NCBI GenBank assembly: GCA_011037195.1
Contig: JAAEAF010000096.1
Coordinates: 371,256-435,255, forward strand
Direction: 5' to 3'
From: Triatoma infestans
Lineage: Eukaryota; Arthropoda; Insecta; Hemiptera; Reduviidae
DNA: 64,000 nt
A model generated the notes under the pieces. The model saw only the letters and a program-made list of their open reading frames with translations, searched no databases and was not told the origin of the DNA. Positions 20,603 to 32,225 of the stretch are shown here, piece after piece. Within the stretch, counting starts at the first letter, position 1. Each line of letters opens with the position of its first letter. The position numbers and the translations under genes are program-made.

Positions 20603-21052
20603 AAACTGTCCGGACTTAGTGAGTCGTTGCCGTGTCTTTTACGAAATTCTCTAACGCATATGGTTGGATCCCTTACTGGACATTGTGGTTTAAGAAGACA
20701 CCTCTATGTAATGGGGCTAATGTCGGATGCGTTTTGTAGAGTCTGTGAGACCGAGGAGGAAATACCCATCCATCTTGTCAGTATTATCTATATTACAGAT
20801 TGGTTAGGTAGTGAGGAAATCAGGTTCAGGACTTTTGGACGGAACAGGATGTCTGCGGAAGAGCTTAGGCTATTTCCCTTTAAGGTTATTGTCCGATTTG
20901 TTCGGGCTGCGTTAATCTTAGATCTGTTAAACCTGGTCTGGATATTTTTTCTAGACCCGGTTTGCTGTTGTTTTTATTGGGGTAGCTATATGGTCCCAGG
21001 GGGCTTTGGATAACGAAAGGTTTGATCCCTCCCCACAGACGAATAATAATAA
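20603..21052 (+). pseudogene. I-clade non-LTR retrotransposon, 3' end with TAA tail
   Basis: The frame encodes the region downstream of RNase H in I/Jockey-group polyproteins: HMVGSLTGHCGLRRHLYVMG, then a CRVCETEEEIPIHLV zinc-knuckle-like pattern (C-x2-C..H), then FRTFGRNRMSAEELRLFPFK. RT, endonuclease and RNase H are missing by 5' truncation. The 3' end GATCCCTCCCCACAGACGAA runs into AATAATAATAA at 21042-21052, the TAA-repeat tail characteristic of I elements. The copy at 58.0-58.9 kb shares both the protein blocks and this 3' end. Confidence 0.8.
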
Positions 21053-21217
21053 GTCATAAAGCTGGTATATACAGCGATATCTTCTAAAAAGAAATGGAAT
21101 AATGTGATGAGGTTCAATTACAGGGATCTTGGGACGTCCCTGAGAACTACATTAATATTGACATCACTACATACTTCAACTCATTAAAATAGGACAGTTT
21201 TATTCATAAGATATTTT

Positions 21218-21735
21218 TACTTTCTCTTACCCCCTAGTAAGAGGAATTATTGCGATCGGGTCAAATTTCGAAATTGAGTTTTCACCGGAAAATTCATGTT
21301 TTGTGAGGTCCAATGAAAACGATAAAATTGCTTTCGGCGAATAGTGTGTGTGTGTTTATGAACAGAATATCTGAAAAACTTTACTGCTTTGTTCTTCAAA
21401 GTTTGTACACTATCTGTACACATAAGTACCTCTCACTTTTATTTTCAATATTTTTCCGGGGAACAGCAGAATTAAGTTTCTGACCAGAATTATCACTTCG
21501 TATAATGTATGAATCTGCAACGTCTTTAGTATTAGTATACATCAGAAACATTGCTAGAATTCCAAATATCAAGAAAATCGGTTAACCAAAAAGTGCGATT
21601 TTACTTCTGCGAGTTTTTTGGAATTTTCTGAACGTTTTAAAGTAAACATACCAAGTTTAAAGAAAATTTATTAATTATAATTGTAATAATCGCAGTAAGA
21701 GAAAGTGCTGTGAGAGTTTCACAGCGGATTTTTTT
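21218..21735 (+). repeat. Family S, compact copy with both ends
   Basis: End A at 21220 (TACTTTCTCTTACCCCCTAG, then CGGGTCAAATTTCGAAATTG) and end B at 21692-21730 (GCAGTAAGAGAAAGTGCTGT, GAGAGTTTCACAGCGGATTT) are only about 515 bp apart, giving a short, internally deleted version of the element. Confidence 0.75.
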
Positions 21736-22742
21736 AAAAATTTATTAATATCAATTTATAAAAATGATATTTTCATTAAAGATAGCAAATTTTCTCGCAT
21801 AACCTTGAATAGTGCATCTACTGATGAAAATCTTTGCCATTTCTGATGACAATATTTGACCACTAAGTTTTGTAGGAAGAAAATTTTATAGAGGCCATCA
21901 AAATTTCCGCAATATTTGCATATACATAGATATATTATTTGTGAAAATAGTTCTTGCTATAAAAATCAAGAAAATTATCAATGTTTATTATTTTTTATCT
22001 CTTGACGCCAAGGTAGGTGGGAACTACCTGTTCTCTTTGTAAAGAGGTTGATAGGAAATGTGTCGTGGTGGAAGTAAATGGAGACCTTGCCATAAGACTG
22101 TCCAATAAGAGACCTTGTTCAGGCATCCTTGGCTAAGAAATCTGCAAACCGGAAAGGCGTAGGCTTTAACTCTTTGTGCATAAAAAAAATAATAGTAAAC
22201 ATTATGATGCTTCATTTTCTATTATGTAACAATGGTGTATTTTTTTTTTTGTTGACAAAGAAATGTTATAGTCATTTTATTGTCGTTAATAACAGAATCA
22301 AATTTTATTTCTAAAACATTCTATTTTTGTTATTTGTAAAAGGTCTGAAGACTATAAAACCACATCCACACGGACCGAAAGCTCTATTGTGATTCCTTTA
22401 TGTACAAATGTTTATTTATATATAGAATATAGTTTATCTGTAAAATGTATAATGTGTAATAGTTTATGCGTGCGTGTTTGTGTGGGGAAGGGAAAGAGTA
22501 GATAGAGTTTGCAGGTGCGTTCGTTAAACCCACCAAATAGTTATTAAGTCATTAACTACATTTATACAGATTGTTTGTACGTGAGAATAAGGGAGGTGTC
22601 AGTGTCAGTGTGATGTTCTTGTTAATAGAACTAGACATCTCAGGGTCTGCCAAAGACCACTGACACTGAAGTGATTTAATCCATTTCCCCCTAAGCGACT
22701 GAATTTTAAATCATTTTCTTATTTAATTATTTTTTTAATTTA
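21736..22742. other. AT-rich intergenic DNA
   Basis: No gene. A short stem (GGTC..GGACC) lies at 22343-22377. A GTGTCAGTGTCAG repeat and its partial inverse CACTGACACTGA lie near 22597 and 22659. Confidence 0.5.
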
Positions 22743-22880
22743 AAGCACGTCTTCGTCTGTGGTCATTGGCGTCTGAAGCCTACTCAGTGCATTGTTGGAA
22801 GTATTCTTTACTTACACAGACAACACTGCCCAATACCGAACAGTGAGCTGTAGAGGCCCCTAGGAAGAGCAAATCTAAGG
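22743..22880 (-). repeat. SINE-A fragment
   Basis: Reverse of the SINE-A 3' end and body: AAAGCACGTCTTCGTCTGTG, TGGTCATTGGCGTCTGAAGC, CAGTGAGCTGTAGAGGCCCC, TAGGAAGAGCAAATCTAAGG. The tRNA head is not clear. Confidence 0.7.
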
Positions 22881-23411
22881 GCAGCATTGCTAGGCCTTCA
22901 CAGGCCTATATCCAGCTGCAATTCTTAACGCTCCCCTCCGTTGTATCTGCGCTATTTTCCTCTCATAACTCTTTTTACTCTCAACCTCGGCGGCCCAGCC
23001 TCAGCGCCACACTGCAGACATTAACACCTACCGCTTGATCGCTCTAGGACCCCCAACATTTGCCATCAGTCTACCCTAAGCTAAAACTCCTCTTCTCCAA
23101 AATCCTTCATGCCTTCATCTGCCTCTATCAGCTTTCTCCACAACCCCTCCCCCATAATTCTCTTTGAAGCTTAATCTCCTATCCACCATAACCTCTCCCC
23201 GAAATACCTAACCGCTGGTTTAGTCCACACAACTTCTTCCCATATCTTCATTGTCCGTTCTACATTCTGCCTCATTCTGAAAAGTGATAGAAAAGCAAGA
23301 GTGCATTGAAGAGGCACTTTAAAGGGATTCTAAGGCCACTGCTCGCCTGAAAACTCCGTTACCTTTCTGAAAGCCGTTTGAAGACCGACACAAGCTCAGA
23401 CATTGATATCT
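22881..23411. other. GC-richer, pyrimidine-biased segment
   Basis: A compositional island of C/T-rich sequence (for example CTCTATCAGCTTTCTCCACA). The minus strand has short frames interrupted by stops and no recognised motif. Possibly a decayed retroelement; no call is made. Confidence 0.35.
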
Positions 23412-24966
23412 TTTTTTTACTTTTTCTTACTTCTAATATAACTCAAAACTGTAAAATCGCAGAAAGTTCAAATTTGACATTCCGTTTAGATATCACCATG
23501 GCAACCGACAAGTAATCATCTGTCAAAATTCCTCAACCGGAAATACCACTTTACCTAGATAGATTTTTCACTTTTTAGCAATTTTCTCAAAAATGGCTCC
23601 AACGAATTTGGTTTAAACTTAGTACATCAATTACATATATTAAGAGCTACAATATTATTTGAAATATATCTCGTGGGAAAATTCATTTAAGGGGCGTTTT
23701 CGGGAGAGGGATGGGGTCAGGTTTTCCTCTTAAAGTGCTATTTGAGTTTATTATACAATTCTATCACCTAAATAATATTAATTAGAATTAAATATGTTGA
23801 CAAAATTCCGTGTTTGAAGAAAATCGGTTGACTGGAAGTGCTTTTTTACAGAATAGTTTTTCCAGTTTTTACCGATTTTCTCCTGCACCGGCAGATTTCA
23901 TTAAATTTATTACACTAACTATGAATACAGTGAACTACCACTTTTGTTGAAAACTATTTTCAGAGAATCCGAAGCCTTCTCAAAGCAGAGCCGGCCGATC
24001 AGTGTACTCTAGCGACCGACAACACTGCCCATCACCGGACAGTGAGCTCTAGAGGCTACTAGGAAGAGAATAATCTAAGGATAGCATGCTGGGATCGAAC
24101 CCGGAACCTCCCCGTTGTTAGTCTAGCGCGCTACCACTGGGCTAATCTTGTCCCTAATTTTATAGTTAGTATACCAAAATTAATGACATTCATCGTTTTT
24201 TTTTTTATGGAGAAAATCGCGAAAACTGAAAAACTGTTCAAGTTTTCAGTTTCGGTTTACTAATTTTCTTGAAACTCGGAATTCTGGTAATCAATTTATT
24301 TATAATAAATTTGTCCTCAAAAGACCACACTCCTTGAATGAGTTTACCCGGAGAAATGTTTCAAATAAAAGCGTTTTTACTGAATTGTTTTATGAACTTT
24401 TTACTGAATTGAATTTACTGAACAGGTCATCCAGTTTTCTTCAAACATGGAATTTCAACAACCTATTTAATTCTAATTAATATTATTCCGATGATAGAAT
24501 TGTGCAAAATAAACTTAAATAACACTTTAGAAAAAGATTTAATTCCACCCCTCACCCAAAAGTGGATTTAAATGAATTTTGCCAGAGAAATGTTTCAGAT
24601 TAAAGTTGTAGCTCTTTATACGTGTAGTAAATTTACCAAGCTTAAAGAAAATCGTTGGAAAAGTTATTTTTGAAAAAAATTGCAAAAAAAAATTCAGTAA
24701 ATGGTACTTCCGGTTGAGGAATTTTAACAGATTCCTGTCAGATCTTATGGTGACAGGTAAACGGTAAAATCAAGTTTGGACTTTCTGTAATTTTTCGTTT
24801 TTGAGCTATGCTGTTCACATTCATACACCCACACGCAGACCATTTTCTAAAAAACACTTTTTTGGTCTCAGAGGACCTCAAAATGTGTATTTCCGGTTAA
24901 AACTCGATATCGAAAATCTGTCACGATTAAAATACTTTTTCTTCTTATACGAGTGAGAGAAAGTAA
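23412..24966. repeat. Second family S palindrome, with SINE-A at its centre
   Basis: The left arm 23412-23965 reads in plus orientation (ACTTTTTCTTACTTCTAATA, CCTCAACCGGAAATACCACT). The right arm 24160-24966 reads in minus orientation (ACTTCCGGTTGAGGAATTTT, then TTTTTCTTCTTATACGAGTG). The order of blocks mirrors the 8.06-10.2 kb palindrome, but the arms are more diverged and of unequal length. Confidence 0.7.
23968..24155 (-). repeat. SINE-A copy with tRNA-like head
   Basis: The head in reverse complement has CCCAGTGGTAGCGCGCTAGA and GGGTTCGATCCCAGC, a near-consensus B box. The body matches the reference copy. It sits between the two arms of the palindrome. Confidence 0.8.
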
Positions 24967-25547
24967 AATTAGTCTAAACAAAGAATTTGTATTTAACCAA
25001 ATTACATTGTGTCAATTCTTTTGTTTAAGGATTTTTTTTTTTTAAAAGTGGCTATGTGACGTGAATGGAATAACGTATATAACACAGTAACTGTACCATG
25101 TGTTAAGGAATGTTAATAAAGTAAAAACGTAGACTTAAAGTTATATAATATTTTAATTCTTTCCAGCTATTCATTATCTTGAAAAAAAAAAAAATTATTT
25201 TTTTTAATTATTTAAATTTTACAATCGATATTATAAATGAAAAAGAAATCGAACGTTGTATGTTGTTGAATGGATGAATCGATGTACAACTTTTGACAGT
25301 GAGTAAATAGTAAATTATTGAAACATCGTAATATTTAGTTCTATTTATGGAATGTACAATATTTATATAGTATTTATGCAATGTAACATTAGAAGGCCTG
25401 CGTGTTGCGGCCAGTGGCGCACAGAACTGTTATGCAAAAACTTGTTCTTACCATTTTATAACCTAATTAATGTGTACCATATTTTATTAAAGTTTATTTT
25501 TAACATACGTGAATATTTACGCTTTTTTTTTAACTAATTTCTTTTGA
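24967..25547. other. AT-rich intergenic DNA
   Basis: No gene or element recognised; the 61-codon frame at 25352 has no domain. Confidence 0.5.
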
Positions 25548-25830
25548 AAAAAAAAATCTGGTGTGAAAACACAGAGGCCTTTCTCTTACTGCAGTTAACA
25601 AAATTATAATTGACAAGAAATGAATATATATGATTAATAATGTAAACCAATTTAAGAAAAAAATCGTTACAGCCACAGACAGAGGAGAAAAATTGAGAAA
25701 CATTAAACAATAAAATGGTTATATCTGTTTCATCGATTAGTAAACCTCAAAAAAACACATATTTCCACTGAAATTAAATTTAGAAAACTTGATATGTTTC
25801 CCACTTCTTTCTCTTAGAGAATGTGAAAAA
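25548..25830 (-). repeat. Family S, very short copy with both ends
   Basis: End B on the left (AAAATCTGGTGTGAAAACAC, CTTTCTCTTACTGCAGTTAA) and end A on the right (CTTTCTCTTAGAGAATG, GAAAAAGTAAAA) are under 300 bp apart. This MITE-sized form shows that the two ends define the unit. Confidence 0.7.
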
Positions 25831-26204
25831 GTAAAAATTAATTGGAAACATTTAGAAGACGAGCTAGAATTTTATTTTGCTAATGTTCTTCCAATTCGGA
25901 ATTTTACTTTTTTTTTTTAAATTAATATAATTTTTGTAAGGTAAGCACCGAGGAAATTAGATACAAAATTTTAAAATCCAAATACAATGTTGATAATTGT
26001 AAAAACCATAGACAGGTAGTTGTTTAATTATTAACTCGCTGCATATAATTATCTTTTTATTTTATATTTTAGTTTTGTTTTGTTTTATAAAGTATTATTA
26101 AAGAGATAAATAACTACCTGTTTATCAAATGACCAGGAAATACTTTCCACGAGCTACAAGGACCGCCTTCCTAATAAATCATGACTTTATTGATTTAAGA
26201 ATTT
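25831..26204. other. AT-rich DNA, nothing recognised
   Basis: No gene. Confidence 0.5.
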
Positions 26205-26361
26205 TTATTTTACGAGTATATGAGAAACTATAGATATTAATGTTAGGTTTTCCACAAAATCGTCTACTAATATCGGGTCTGTATGCGATTTTTCCTCACT
26301 TGAACTATTGGTAATATGAAAAAATGGAAAACTGTTTTTGTCCATCTGAGGAGCCCATTTG

Positions 26362-26510
26362 GAGAGTTTTACTTTTCTCTTACTGACAGTATTAAGTAGA
26401 AGCATTGCAATCATGTCTTTCGAAATGGAGTTTTCAAAGGAAATATATGCTTTAAGGCCCCTGAGTACGAACAAATATCTGTTGTGAAACACTCACATTC
26501 TCTTGCTGCA
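26362..26510. repeat. Family S ends in close juxtaposition
   Basis: An end A like sequence (TTTTCTCTTACTGACAGTAT, TCATGTCTTTCGAAATGG) is followed by an end B like sequence (ATCTGTTGTGAAACACTCAC, TTCTCTTGCTGC) within 150 bp. The 95-codon minus frame across it is repeat-derived. Confidence 0.55.
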
Positions 26511-26870
26511 TTTGTTGATGTAATTATAGAATGGACAAAGTTGCATTAAACTTGGAAATTTTCAATCAGTTGCTGTAACAGGAAATACAATGAGTTTTCA
26601 TGTTGATTACCTAAAATCGGCAGGAAGAAACAGAACGTGTTAAAACAGTAATCCACAAGCGAGCGCCAAAATATTTAGACAAACGCAAATAAGATTTTTT
26701 AAAATTTAATGTCACAGATTCTATAAAACACCTCTGAAATGAAATGTAATTTTTTTTGGAAAAATATTTCAAATAAAAGCGATGGGTATTTAGGAATGTA
26801 GATAGTGTGATGTGATGGCAAGAAGAAAGAAGATATAATTTTTAACTAATAAATAAATCTAAAAATTATA
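26511..26870 (-). repeat. Weak family S remnant
   Basis: AAAAATATTTCAAATAAAAG and CGATGGGTATTTAGGAATGT are diverged family S blocks. Confidence 0.35.
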
Positions 26871-27130
26871 ACTAGTGGTTCCAGCCAGCCGCTATCTGCA
26901 CGTCAAGAACCGCGGCAAAACCCTTTCAAACAGGGGTCATTATACAGTCAAAAGAACCGCCGCAACGCCTGGTCTGTATTTCCTTCATACAAGGGTCAAT
27001 GTACACTCAAGAGGCCACCTGGCTACCATCTGTCGCCACCCCGGACCGACCTCCCCTAAGGTGAATTACTACGCGAGATGTCATAGTGTGGCACGTACTT
27101 ACACATCAGCCGATGTGTGAGTGATGCAAA

Positions 27131-27160
27131 TATAAACGTCCAGTGGTGGAGGGGATCAGT
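27131..27160 (+). promoter_or_regulatory. TATA box plus TCAGT initiator
   Basis: TATAAA at 27131-27136 is followed by TCAGT at 27156-27160. With the A at 27158 as +1, the TATA box starts at -27, the textbook spacing for arthropod core promoters. Confidence 0.5.
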
Positions 27161-27252
27161 TACAAATCAGTTCACGATCAGTATACATCAGTCACAAATC
27201 AGTATCACATCAGTTCACAACCAGTACGAGATCAGTCATCGTTCACATCAGT
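27155..27252 (+). repeat. TCAGT cluster
   Basis: Eight TCAGT pentamers occur in about 100 bp, mostly as ACATCAGT or AAATCAGT spaced 7-22 bases apart. Together they form a degenerate short tandem repeat. Confidence 0.7.
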
Positions 27253-27830
27253 TAAGTTTCACACAACGCGAGCGCGTCCCTATTCAAGGTTTTAAACACT
27301 ATTTCTTTAATATTTATTAATCATTTCATAATTCTTATATTCATTTACAATTGTGCATCTTAGTTTATCTATTTCAAAACACTTTAAATTATTTGTCAAA
27401 ATATAGTTTATTTTCATAAATCAGTGGTACGTATTTCGAATAACAACTCTCTAACTAACAACACTTACTCCTCACTTCAACTCCCGATACCAAGACATCT
27501 GATTCCAATACAATAGTGTACGAATTCAACGAGAAGTAAGGCAAGTTAAACATCATATATATACGCTACTTTCAACCATCATATATATACGCTTTCAGTC
27601 TTCGGTATTCAGTCTAGCACACACAACCATCAAGAAAATATCATCACTAGTCACTCTGCCAGTTCAGTCTGTCACTCTCTCACGCAAGCACACTCTTTCT
27701 GTATATTCAGTTCTGTAAGGTCGTTGCAGTATTCTGTTCACTCAAACAATATATTCAGTATTCAGTCAGCGTGCTATACTATTCTTCATTTTTCTCTGTC
27801 CACCTCCATAAAAACTACTACTACAGACAG

Positions 27831-28040
27831 CAGAGTTAAAAAAAGTTGGTCACTTTTAGTAATTGAATTAACTAGAGAAAGAGGTTACAACAGATTTCTT
27901 GTTATCGAATGGTCATATGTGTATATCTGTATATTTATGTGGAAATGAAATATCTCAAGAACAAAAAATCACTGGAACGTCAAACTTGATATTTCATTTC
28001 GATACGATCGTCGTATCCGAAACGATGGTGTGCTTTTTTC
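27831..28040 (+). repeat. Family S fragment
   Basis: TCAAACTTGATATTTCATTT and an end like GAGAAAGAGGTTACAACAGA mark a short remnant. Confidence 0.35.
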
Positions 28041-28069
28041 AAATTCCATGAATATTTCTTAATTTTATG

Positions 28070-29085
28070 TGAGTAATTTTACATTACTACTGGAAAAAAC
28101 AGTGTGCAGCTGCTGAAGCTGCGCGTATTCTATGTGAAATCGAAGGGGAAGATGTCCTCAATCAGCTTAATGCCACGCGTTGCTTTCTAATATTTAAGAG
28201 TAGTGATACGACCTCAGACAGAAGAAAAATTGGCTATCATATGACGTTGTTTAGCTTTAGCTGGAAACTCTCGAGTCAAATCCAACCACAAATATATGTG
28301 CGCTTGCTGCAGAATTGGTAATGTCTAAAGACTCCGTTACTTGCAATCTCCATATTATGGGAAAGGTAAAAAGAAGATGTAGAATAGTGCCGTATGAACA
28401 ACTTACATCTCAAGAGGCCGTCAGAAGAATGGATACTACCCAATTCCTCTTAAAAAAATCATCAGACATGCGCTTGTACAAAAGAATAGTGAAATGATGA
28501 AGTGGGAATTATTGGCGAAATCCAGAAACAGGTGGACTGGATCGCGGAGCAAACGGCATTTCTGGGTGGTGCAAGAGGGCAATTTGAGAAATAGCTATGC
28601 GTTTTCTGGAAAAGTACGAAAGAGTAATTCATCAGGAATTCATTGCCGGCGGATTTTCCATGAATTCTGACCTTTACCACCAACATCTATATAGAACGTA
28701 CTCGAAAATGGCCCAGTGTTATCCCAGCGTTGGTCAATAACAAGTTTTGTTCCAGCAAGATAATGCTCGCCCACACCCCTCCTGTCAGACTAAGGAAAGA
28801 ATTAAAATTAAATTGATGACATAGAACTTTTTTTTACAACCACTCTATAGTCCAAACTTAGATCCATCCGACTATCAGTTGTTTCTGTTCATGTTGCTAA
28901 TTCTTTACGGAAGAAAATTTAATAACCTCACCGAATTTGAAACTGAAGTGCAAGATGTTTTTTGATTCCAAACTCAAGGAATAGTATCAGCGAGGGAACC
29001 AATAGCTGGCAGAAATATGACTTACAAACTCAAACACAATGGGCTATATTTTGAACATTAACATAAAATTGACTTTTTATTGAAA
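28070..29085 (+). pseudogene. mariner-family transposase relic
   Basis: Homology runs across all three plus frames with many stops. Near 28090-28200 there is an AAEAARILCEIEGEDVLNQL block, resembling the N-terminal helix-turn-helix of mariner transposases. Near 28720-28800, PALVNNKFCSSKIMLAHTPP corresponds to the region leading into the second catalytic Asp (family motif QDNARPH), here degraded. A PSDY-like block and a final segment follow near 28860-29060. Family members cut and paste at TA dinucleotides. Terminal inverted repeats were not located. The element is dead. Confidence 0.7.
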
Positions 29086-29089
29086 AAGG

Positions 29090-29975
29090 GTCTTTTTTTT
29101 TCAATACATCCCATTATTTGCGGTAATGGCTTTATTTGGAAAGTGTAACAGAATCACTATTAAACTTTGTGTTAGAACTTAGTCTGAGAAAATGCTGCGA
29201 ATTACCCACGTGAATATTTTGAATACCCAAAAATTTGTCCAGTTGAAAGTGTAAATTTTTTGATAGTAATTAAATAAATAAATAGTTTGGTCGAATTATG
29301 AATTTATAGTGAAATGACAGGGCTTTTGAAGGAAGTTTGATGTTATAACTCAATGTGTGAAAAAATATCCCAATATCTGTTAGATTCCAATAACTGTTAG
29401 TGTTGCCAAATATTCGTATACATTTGGCATTTGAGATCATAAATCCAACATGAAAAGAAACTTCATTTTTACGAAAGATTGCCTTAAATTTAGAAAATAG
29501 AAGATGCCGATTTTGTGATAGATTTAGTGTTTCTAACAATAAAATGGGAGGAAAAAATAATAATAAACAGAAAATTCGCATCAGGTGATAAAAGAAAGAA
29601 ACCTTGTTAAAGGTCAAAGACAATCGATACGTACCATTTGTATATAAATAAAGTTTGCTTTGTGTTATTGGCAGTCTTGTATAATAATAACAATCAACAT
29701 ACTATCGATATATATATAGATTGTATTGTATCATGAAATGAGCGCATAAGTGAATGACCGCCCGTCGGCGGGCTATTTATTAGTTTGCAGTCTGTTCTTC
29801 TTCTTTAAGTTACTCTTAGCCAATAGTTTTACCACTCCCGCCTGCAATAACAACTAACATTCTTAACTTCTTCTATTGTTGCCATCATGTAACAATTTCC
29901 TATTTTGTTATTAATATTATTAATTATAGTTTTATATTTAGAAGATGCTCCGGAAGAAGCAGAAGTTCTGCTGTT
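29090..29975. other. AT-rich intergenic DNA
   Basis: No gene. The 117-codon minus frame at 29270-29623 has no recognisable domain and low-complexity composition. Confidence 0.45.
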
Positions 29976-30070
29976 CTATTGGAGGAAAAATCTGGTGTTA
30001 AACAGTCACTCACTCGACTTTCTCTTAACCCGGCATTGGTCGCTCCTCATACTGTCACTGCAGGGGTAAC
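29976..30070 (-). repeat. Family S end B fragment
   Basis: AAAAATCTGGTGTTAAACAG, then CTCGACTTTCTCTTAACC. Confidence 0.5.
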
Positions 30071-30139
30071 GCATCAACATTTCCCTCACATTCTCTAATT
30101 AATTAAATTCAGTAATTTTTTATATATTATTATTTTCTA

Positions 30140-30345
30140 AATTTAAAGCACGTCAACATCGATGGTCATTGGCGCTCGGAGTCTTCTCAGTGCACTGCCG
30201 ACCGGGACAGTGTGGCCTTGTTATAGATAATACTGTCCATCAGTGACAGTGAGTTGTAGAGGCTCCTAGGAAGAGAAAACCTAAGGGCAGCACAGATGCA
30301 CTCGAACCCCCTTTGCGCTAACCACTGAGTTAATCTCTTCCTGGA
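30140..30345 (-). repeat. SINE-A copy
   Basis: Full-length in outline: AAAGCACGTCAACATCGATG, TGGTCATTGGCGCTCGGAGT, TCTCAGTGCACTGCCGACCG, TTGTAGAGGCTCCTAGGAAG. The head in reverse complement reads AACTCAGTGGTTAGCGCAAA, an A-box-like sequence. Confidence 0.8.
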
Positions 30346-30805
30346 TTATTTATATCTTTTTTGTTTTCCTATTTTTCCTTCTTAGTCACATTCCACACAC
30401 ACTCCTTCGACAATATTTTCCGTGTTACTCCATAGCTCTTCAATTACAGTCCCTGCTATTCTTTTTATAGACATTTCAATGGTAAATCAAAGTTATAATT
30501 GATGCACTTATATTGAAATGCGATAATCCAATATAATTAAAGAGAAGGTCAAAAAAGATATAATTATAAATATAAAATCAAAGAAAAGCATTAACACGCT
30601 CGCTAAATAGAATTACCACTAACTACTAGATAATGATTTGAAAACACTGACATGCTCGTAAATAAGGGCGCTTGAGGGAATTGCTCACATCTTGGCTTTT
30701 TTTTCGAAATAAGAGATACCAGGGGGGGGGGGGTGTTTTAAAATTACAAAATCTCATGTTCTTGACGAAAGGAAATAAATAAAATATAAAATAATTATCG
30801 AGATA
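30346..30805. other. AT-rich DNA with a G run
   Basis: A run of 12 G lies at 30722-30733. No gene. Confidence 0.5.
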
Positions 30806-30811
30806 ATATAT

Positions 30812-30885
30812 AAGAGAGTACACTATCCGGTAGCCAGCAGTGCACTGAGAAGGATCCGGGCGTAAAGGTTCATAGATGTTGATAA
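30812..30885 (+). repeat. SINE-A 3' fragment
   Basis: GAGAGTACACTATCCGGTAG, CAGTGCACTGAGAAGGATCC and GGTTCATAGATGTTGATAAT match the SINE-A end. Confidence 0.6.
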
Positions 30886-31289
30886 TATATATAAAATATT
30901 TTTCGAGATATAATATTTTTTTTAATCGGTGTGACGGAAATGCTCACGCCGCAACCAACAGCGGGTTAATAAAAGAATAAATTGTTACCTTTTCTTTAAA
31001 CTCAAAACTTATACTCAGTAACCCTAACTTAAGTATAGAGATAGTGAGGATACATATTAGTCAGCATCCATGTCTGAGTAGTACAAAGTCCAGGAAGTGA
31101 TCTTAAAAAAAAAAAAAAAATAACAGCGCCAATAGCATTGAATAGCCGCCCCTTAATAACATTTGTAATATAACGTTACAGATTTCTCAAACCCGCTAAA
31201 GTCAATTTTCGTAGAAAGATGTTTGTAGTAACAGTGATACGTCTTAACATTCCCAATTAAAGAAATTTTTTGCAGAAAATTAAAAAAAA
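30886..31289. other. AT-rich DNA, diverged repeats
   Basis: No gene; an A run near 31107. Confidence 0.4.
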
Positions 31290-31998
31290 AAACAAAGATC
31301 TGGTATGAAACATTCACCCGAACTAATCTCACTGCTATATTTAATACGTACCCGAGCAGGTAGTAAAAGTGATTTCATTGTAGTTCAGAAGAAACCGTAA
31401 ATAACACTGAACCGAAAACTTACATTTGAAATTGAACGCCAAAAATTATGCCGAACTATCAAAAATCAATTTGTGCACAAAAACAGTCAGTTTGAGAAAG
31501 TTAAAAACTCTATTCTGTAAAGCTGGAATTCCGCGGTTAACCGATTTACTACAAATTTGGAATTCTAGCTATGCTTCTAATTTATATTAATATTACAAAG
31601 GTAGTGAAAAAAACCATACATTATACTGAGGTAGAACTTTAAGGAAACCTCCAAAAAAAAAAAAATCCGGGAAAATGTCTCCAAAAAAAGTAATGGCATT
31701 TACATAATATGTAGATAGTAAAGAAAAATTAAAGAAAATCGTGTAAAACTGAAAAATAATATTCAATAAAGTCACACTTCCGGTCCAACAAGACACCAGG
31801 TTTAAACTTCCTGCAATTTTTCATTTTTGAGATATTTTGTTCACGTACGCGCACAATGAGATTCGCTAAAAACATTTTTTTTTCCGTATTCAGAGGACCC
31901 CAAAACGTGGGTTTCCGGTGAAATCACAATTTTGAAAATTTAACACGGCCGCAATACTTTCTGTTACTATTATTAGTATGAGAAAATAAAAACCTATT
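31290..31998 (-). repeat. Family S copy with both ends
   Basis: End B left (AGATCTGGTATGAAACATTC, GAACTAATCTCACTGC) and end A right (AATACTTTCTGTTACTATTA, TTAGTATGAGAAAATAAAAA). Internal blocks CACTTCCGGTCCAACAAG and GCAATTTTTCATTTTTGAGA are in the expected order. Confidence 0.65.
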
Positions 31999-32225
31999 CA
32001 GTAAAATTGCACCGCCGGTTAATCGGTTTTCTTCAAATTTGGAATTGGAATTTGGATGGCATAGAGCAAATCTATGTTATCACACTGTTTGACAAATGCA
32101 TCCCGATAATGAGCGAATGCCCGAATCCGTTCGATGACCACGAAAAGAAGCAGGCTATTATGGAAAATATCTCTGATGCTTTCCAGCTCTGCGGAACCAA
32201 CCACACCGACTATGGGCCAGTGAGG

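Larger units (their letters stand above)
26876..27830 (+). other. Promoter-like GC-richer segment, possibly an LTR or gene leader
   Basis: GC content rises sharply at about 26876. The segment holds a TATA/initiator pair at 27131-27160, a cluster of eight TCAGT motifs, and a second group of six TCAGT motifs at 27593-27780. No protein motif is found. LTRs of insect retrotransposons use TCAGT initiators, so an LTR with its leader is a fair guess; a host non-coding promoter is the alternative. Confidence 0.4.

Noticed and set aside
22343..22390. GGTCTGAAGAC...GGACCGAAAGC looked like a further hammerhead
   Set aside because: CTGAAGA and GAAAG are present, but the pairing GGTC/GGACC overlaps the core and no stem II or stem III of the right topology forms.
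22881..23290. C/T-rich island considered as a coding exon
   Set aside because: All frames are interrupted and no motif is recognised; only the compositional shift is real.
26875..27120. 81-codon plus-strand frame in the GC-richer segment
   Set aside because: No domain, and it lies upstream of the TATA/initiator pair, so it is more likely promoter or LTR sequence.
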